Shown one piece after another: positions 13,285-13,642 of a DNA stretch of 13,642 nt. Each line of letters starts with the position of its first letter. The stretch's first letter is position 1. The stretch spans positions 1 to 13,642 of the forward strand of contig CABUGI010000051.1 of assembly GCA_902491055.1 (NCBI GenBank), given 5' to 3'. The DNA is from an uncultured Collinsella sp. Lineage in GTDB: Bacteria; Actinomycetota; Coriobacteriia; Coriobacteriales; Coriobacteriaceae. Below the pieces are notes generated by a model. The model was not told where the DNA came from, searched no databases, and saw nothing but the letters and a program-made list of their open reading frames with translations. The translations under genes were made by a program, and so were the position numbers.

Positions 13285-13642
13285 TTATTCCTGACGGGGA
13301 TCGATATACTTCACAGCGGCATCGAACTGACCATAGCGGCCCTTGGCGGCCTCCATGGCTTCATTGGCGTCGGTGCCCTTCTTGATGGCATCCATCATCT
13401 TGCCCAGATTGATGAATTCGTAGCCAATGATCTCATTGTCCTTGTTCAATGCCACGCGGGTGACATAGCCCTCGGCCATCTCCAGGTAGCGGGGGCCCTT
13501 GGCCTTGGAGGCAAACATGGTGCCCACCTGGCTGCGCAGGCCCTTGCCCAGGTCCTCCAGAGAGGCGCCGATGGGCAGACCGCCCTCAGAGAACGCAGTC
13601 TGGGTACGGCCGTAGACGATCTGCAGGAACAGCTCCCGCATG
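13285..13642 (-). CDS. NifU-like iron-sulfur scaffold-type protein, C-terminal part (cut by window edge)
   Basis: Only about 118 C-terminal residues are visible. They begin at MRELFLQIVYGRTQTAF and include GGLPIGASLEDLGKGLRSQ and KGPRYLEMAEGYVTRVAL. The Met at 13641 is probably internal: no ribosome-binding site can be seen, and proteins I recall with this sequence pattern beside GGGtGRT genes are about 240 residues, with an NifU-like cysteine-containing N-terminal half. That half is outside the window and the visible part has no cysteine, so the scaffold role comes from family knowledge and not from residues seen here. The stop codon TAA at 13287-13285 is 19 bases from the start of the GGGtGRT gene, so they form one unit. 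Codon use is like that gene (Leu nearly all CTG). Confidence 0.65.
   Translation of the reverse strand, partial: MRELFLQIVYGRTQTAFSEGGLPIGASLEDLGKGLRSQVGTMFASKAKGPRYLEMAEGYVTRVALNKDNEIIGYEFINLGKMMDAIKKGTDANEAMEAAKGRYGQFDAAVKYIDPRQE

Noticed and set aside
12198..13385. 395-codon + strand open frame opposite the GGGtGRT gene
   Set aside because: Shadow frame; the - strand carries the conserved GGGTGRT motif, a good ribosome-binding site and a terminator.
1..13642. CRISPR array, phage genes, integrase or transposase
   Set aside because: No regularly spaced repeats of CRISPR size and no recognisable recombinase or phage protein on either strand; the only mobile-like sequence is the small element at 2313-2462.

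Overview
The window reads as chromosomal DNA from a high-GC actinobacterium of the Coriobacteriia, most likely Collinsella or a close relative. This is inferred from the Rho with a very long basic/acidic N-terminal extension, from the GC-rich third codon positions and from the gene repertoire; no 16S rRNA or other decisive marker is present. Almost every gene is its own transcription unit with a clear hairpin terminator.

Left part, + strand: argS (337-2190) with its own terminator. Then comes a 545-base gap holding a MITE-like inverted-repeat element (2313-2462), a short direct-repeat array (2500-2558) and the rho promoter and leader. It is followed by rho (2736-5291, GTG start). A strong promoter at 5440-5468 then leads into a two-gene unit: an unrecognised 466-residue, two-helix membrane-anchored acidic protein and a VanZ-family membrane protein. 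Their transcript ends in an 18-bp perfect terminator stem that contains the VanZ stop codon.

Middle part, - strand: a ROK-family fructokinase-like sugar kinase and a PLP-dependent aminotransferase. They are separated by a terminator and are not obviously co-transcribed. Next, on the + strand, is a tRNA cluster (His-GTG, Lys-CTT, Lys-CTT) with a promoter and a UUCG-loop terminator, followed by a 200-base non-coding stretch with an imperfect 21-bp inverted repeat.

Right part, - strand: an orphan FAD flavoprotein of the fumarate reductase/L-aspartate oxidase family, then a two-gene unit that enters from beyond the window edge. The first gene in transcription order is the C-terminal half of an NifU-like iron-sulfur scaffold-type protein; the second is a GGGtGRT-family protein of unknown function. 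Codon use in this pair (Leu almost all CTG, frequent CGG and some AGA for Arg) differs from the rest and resembles Clostridia, which suggests horizontal transfer. Its terminator carries a perfect 21-bp tandem duplication of one stem arm.

The strongest leads for something undescribed are the GGGtGRT/Fe-S scaffold pair, the repeat element with its two convergent mini-ORFs starting M-(P/A)-V-Y-Y-D-E, the 430-residue Rho extension, and the unrecognised membrane-anchored acidic protein next to VanZ.
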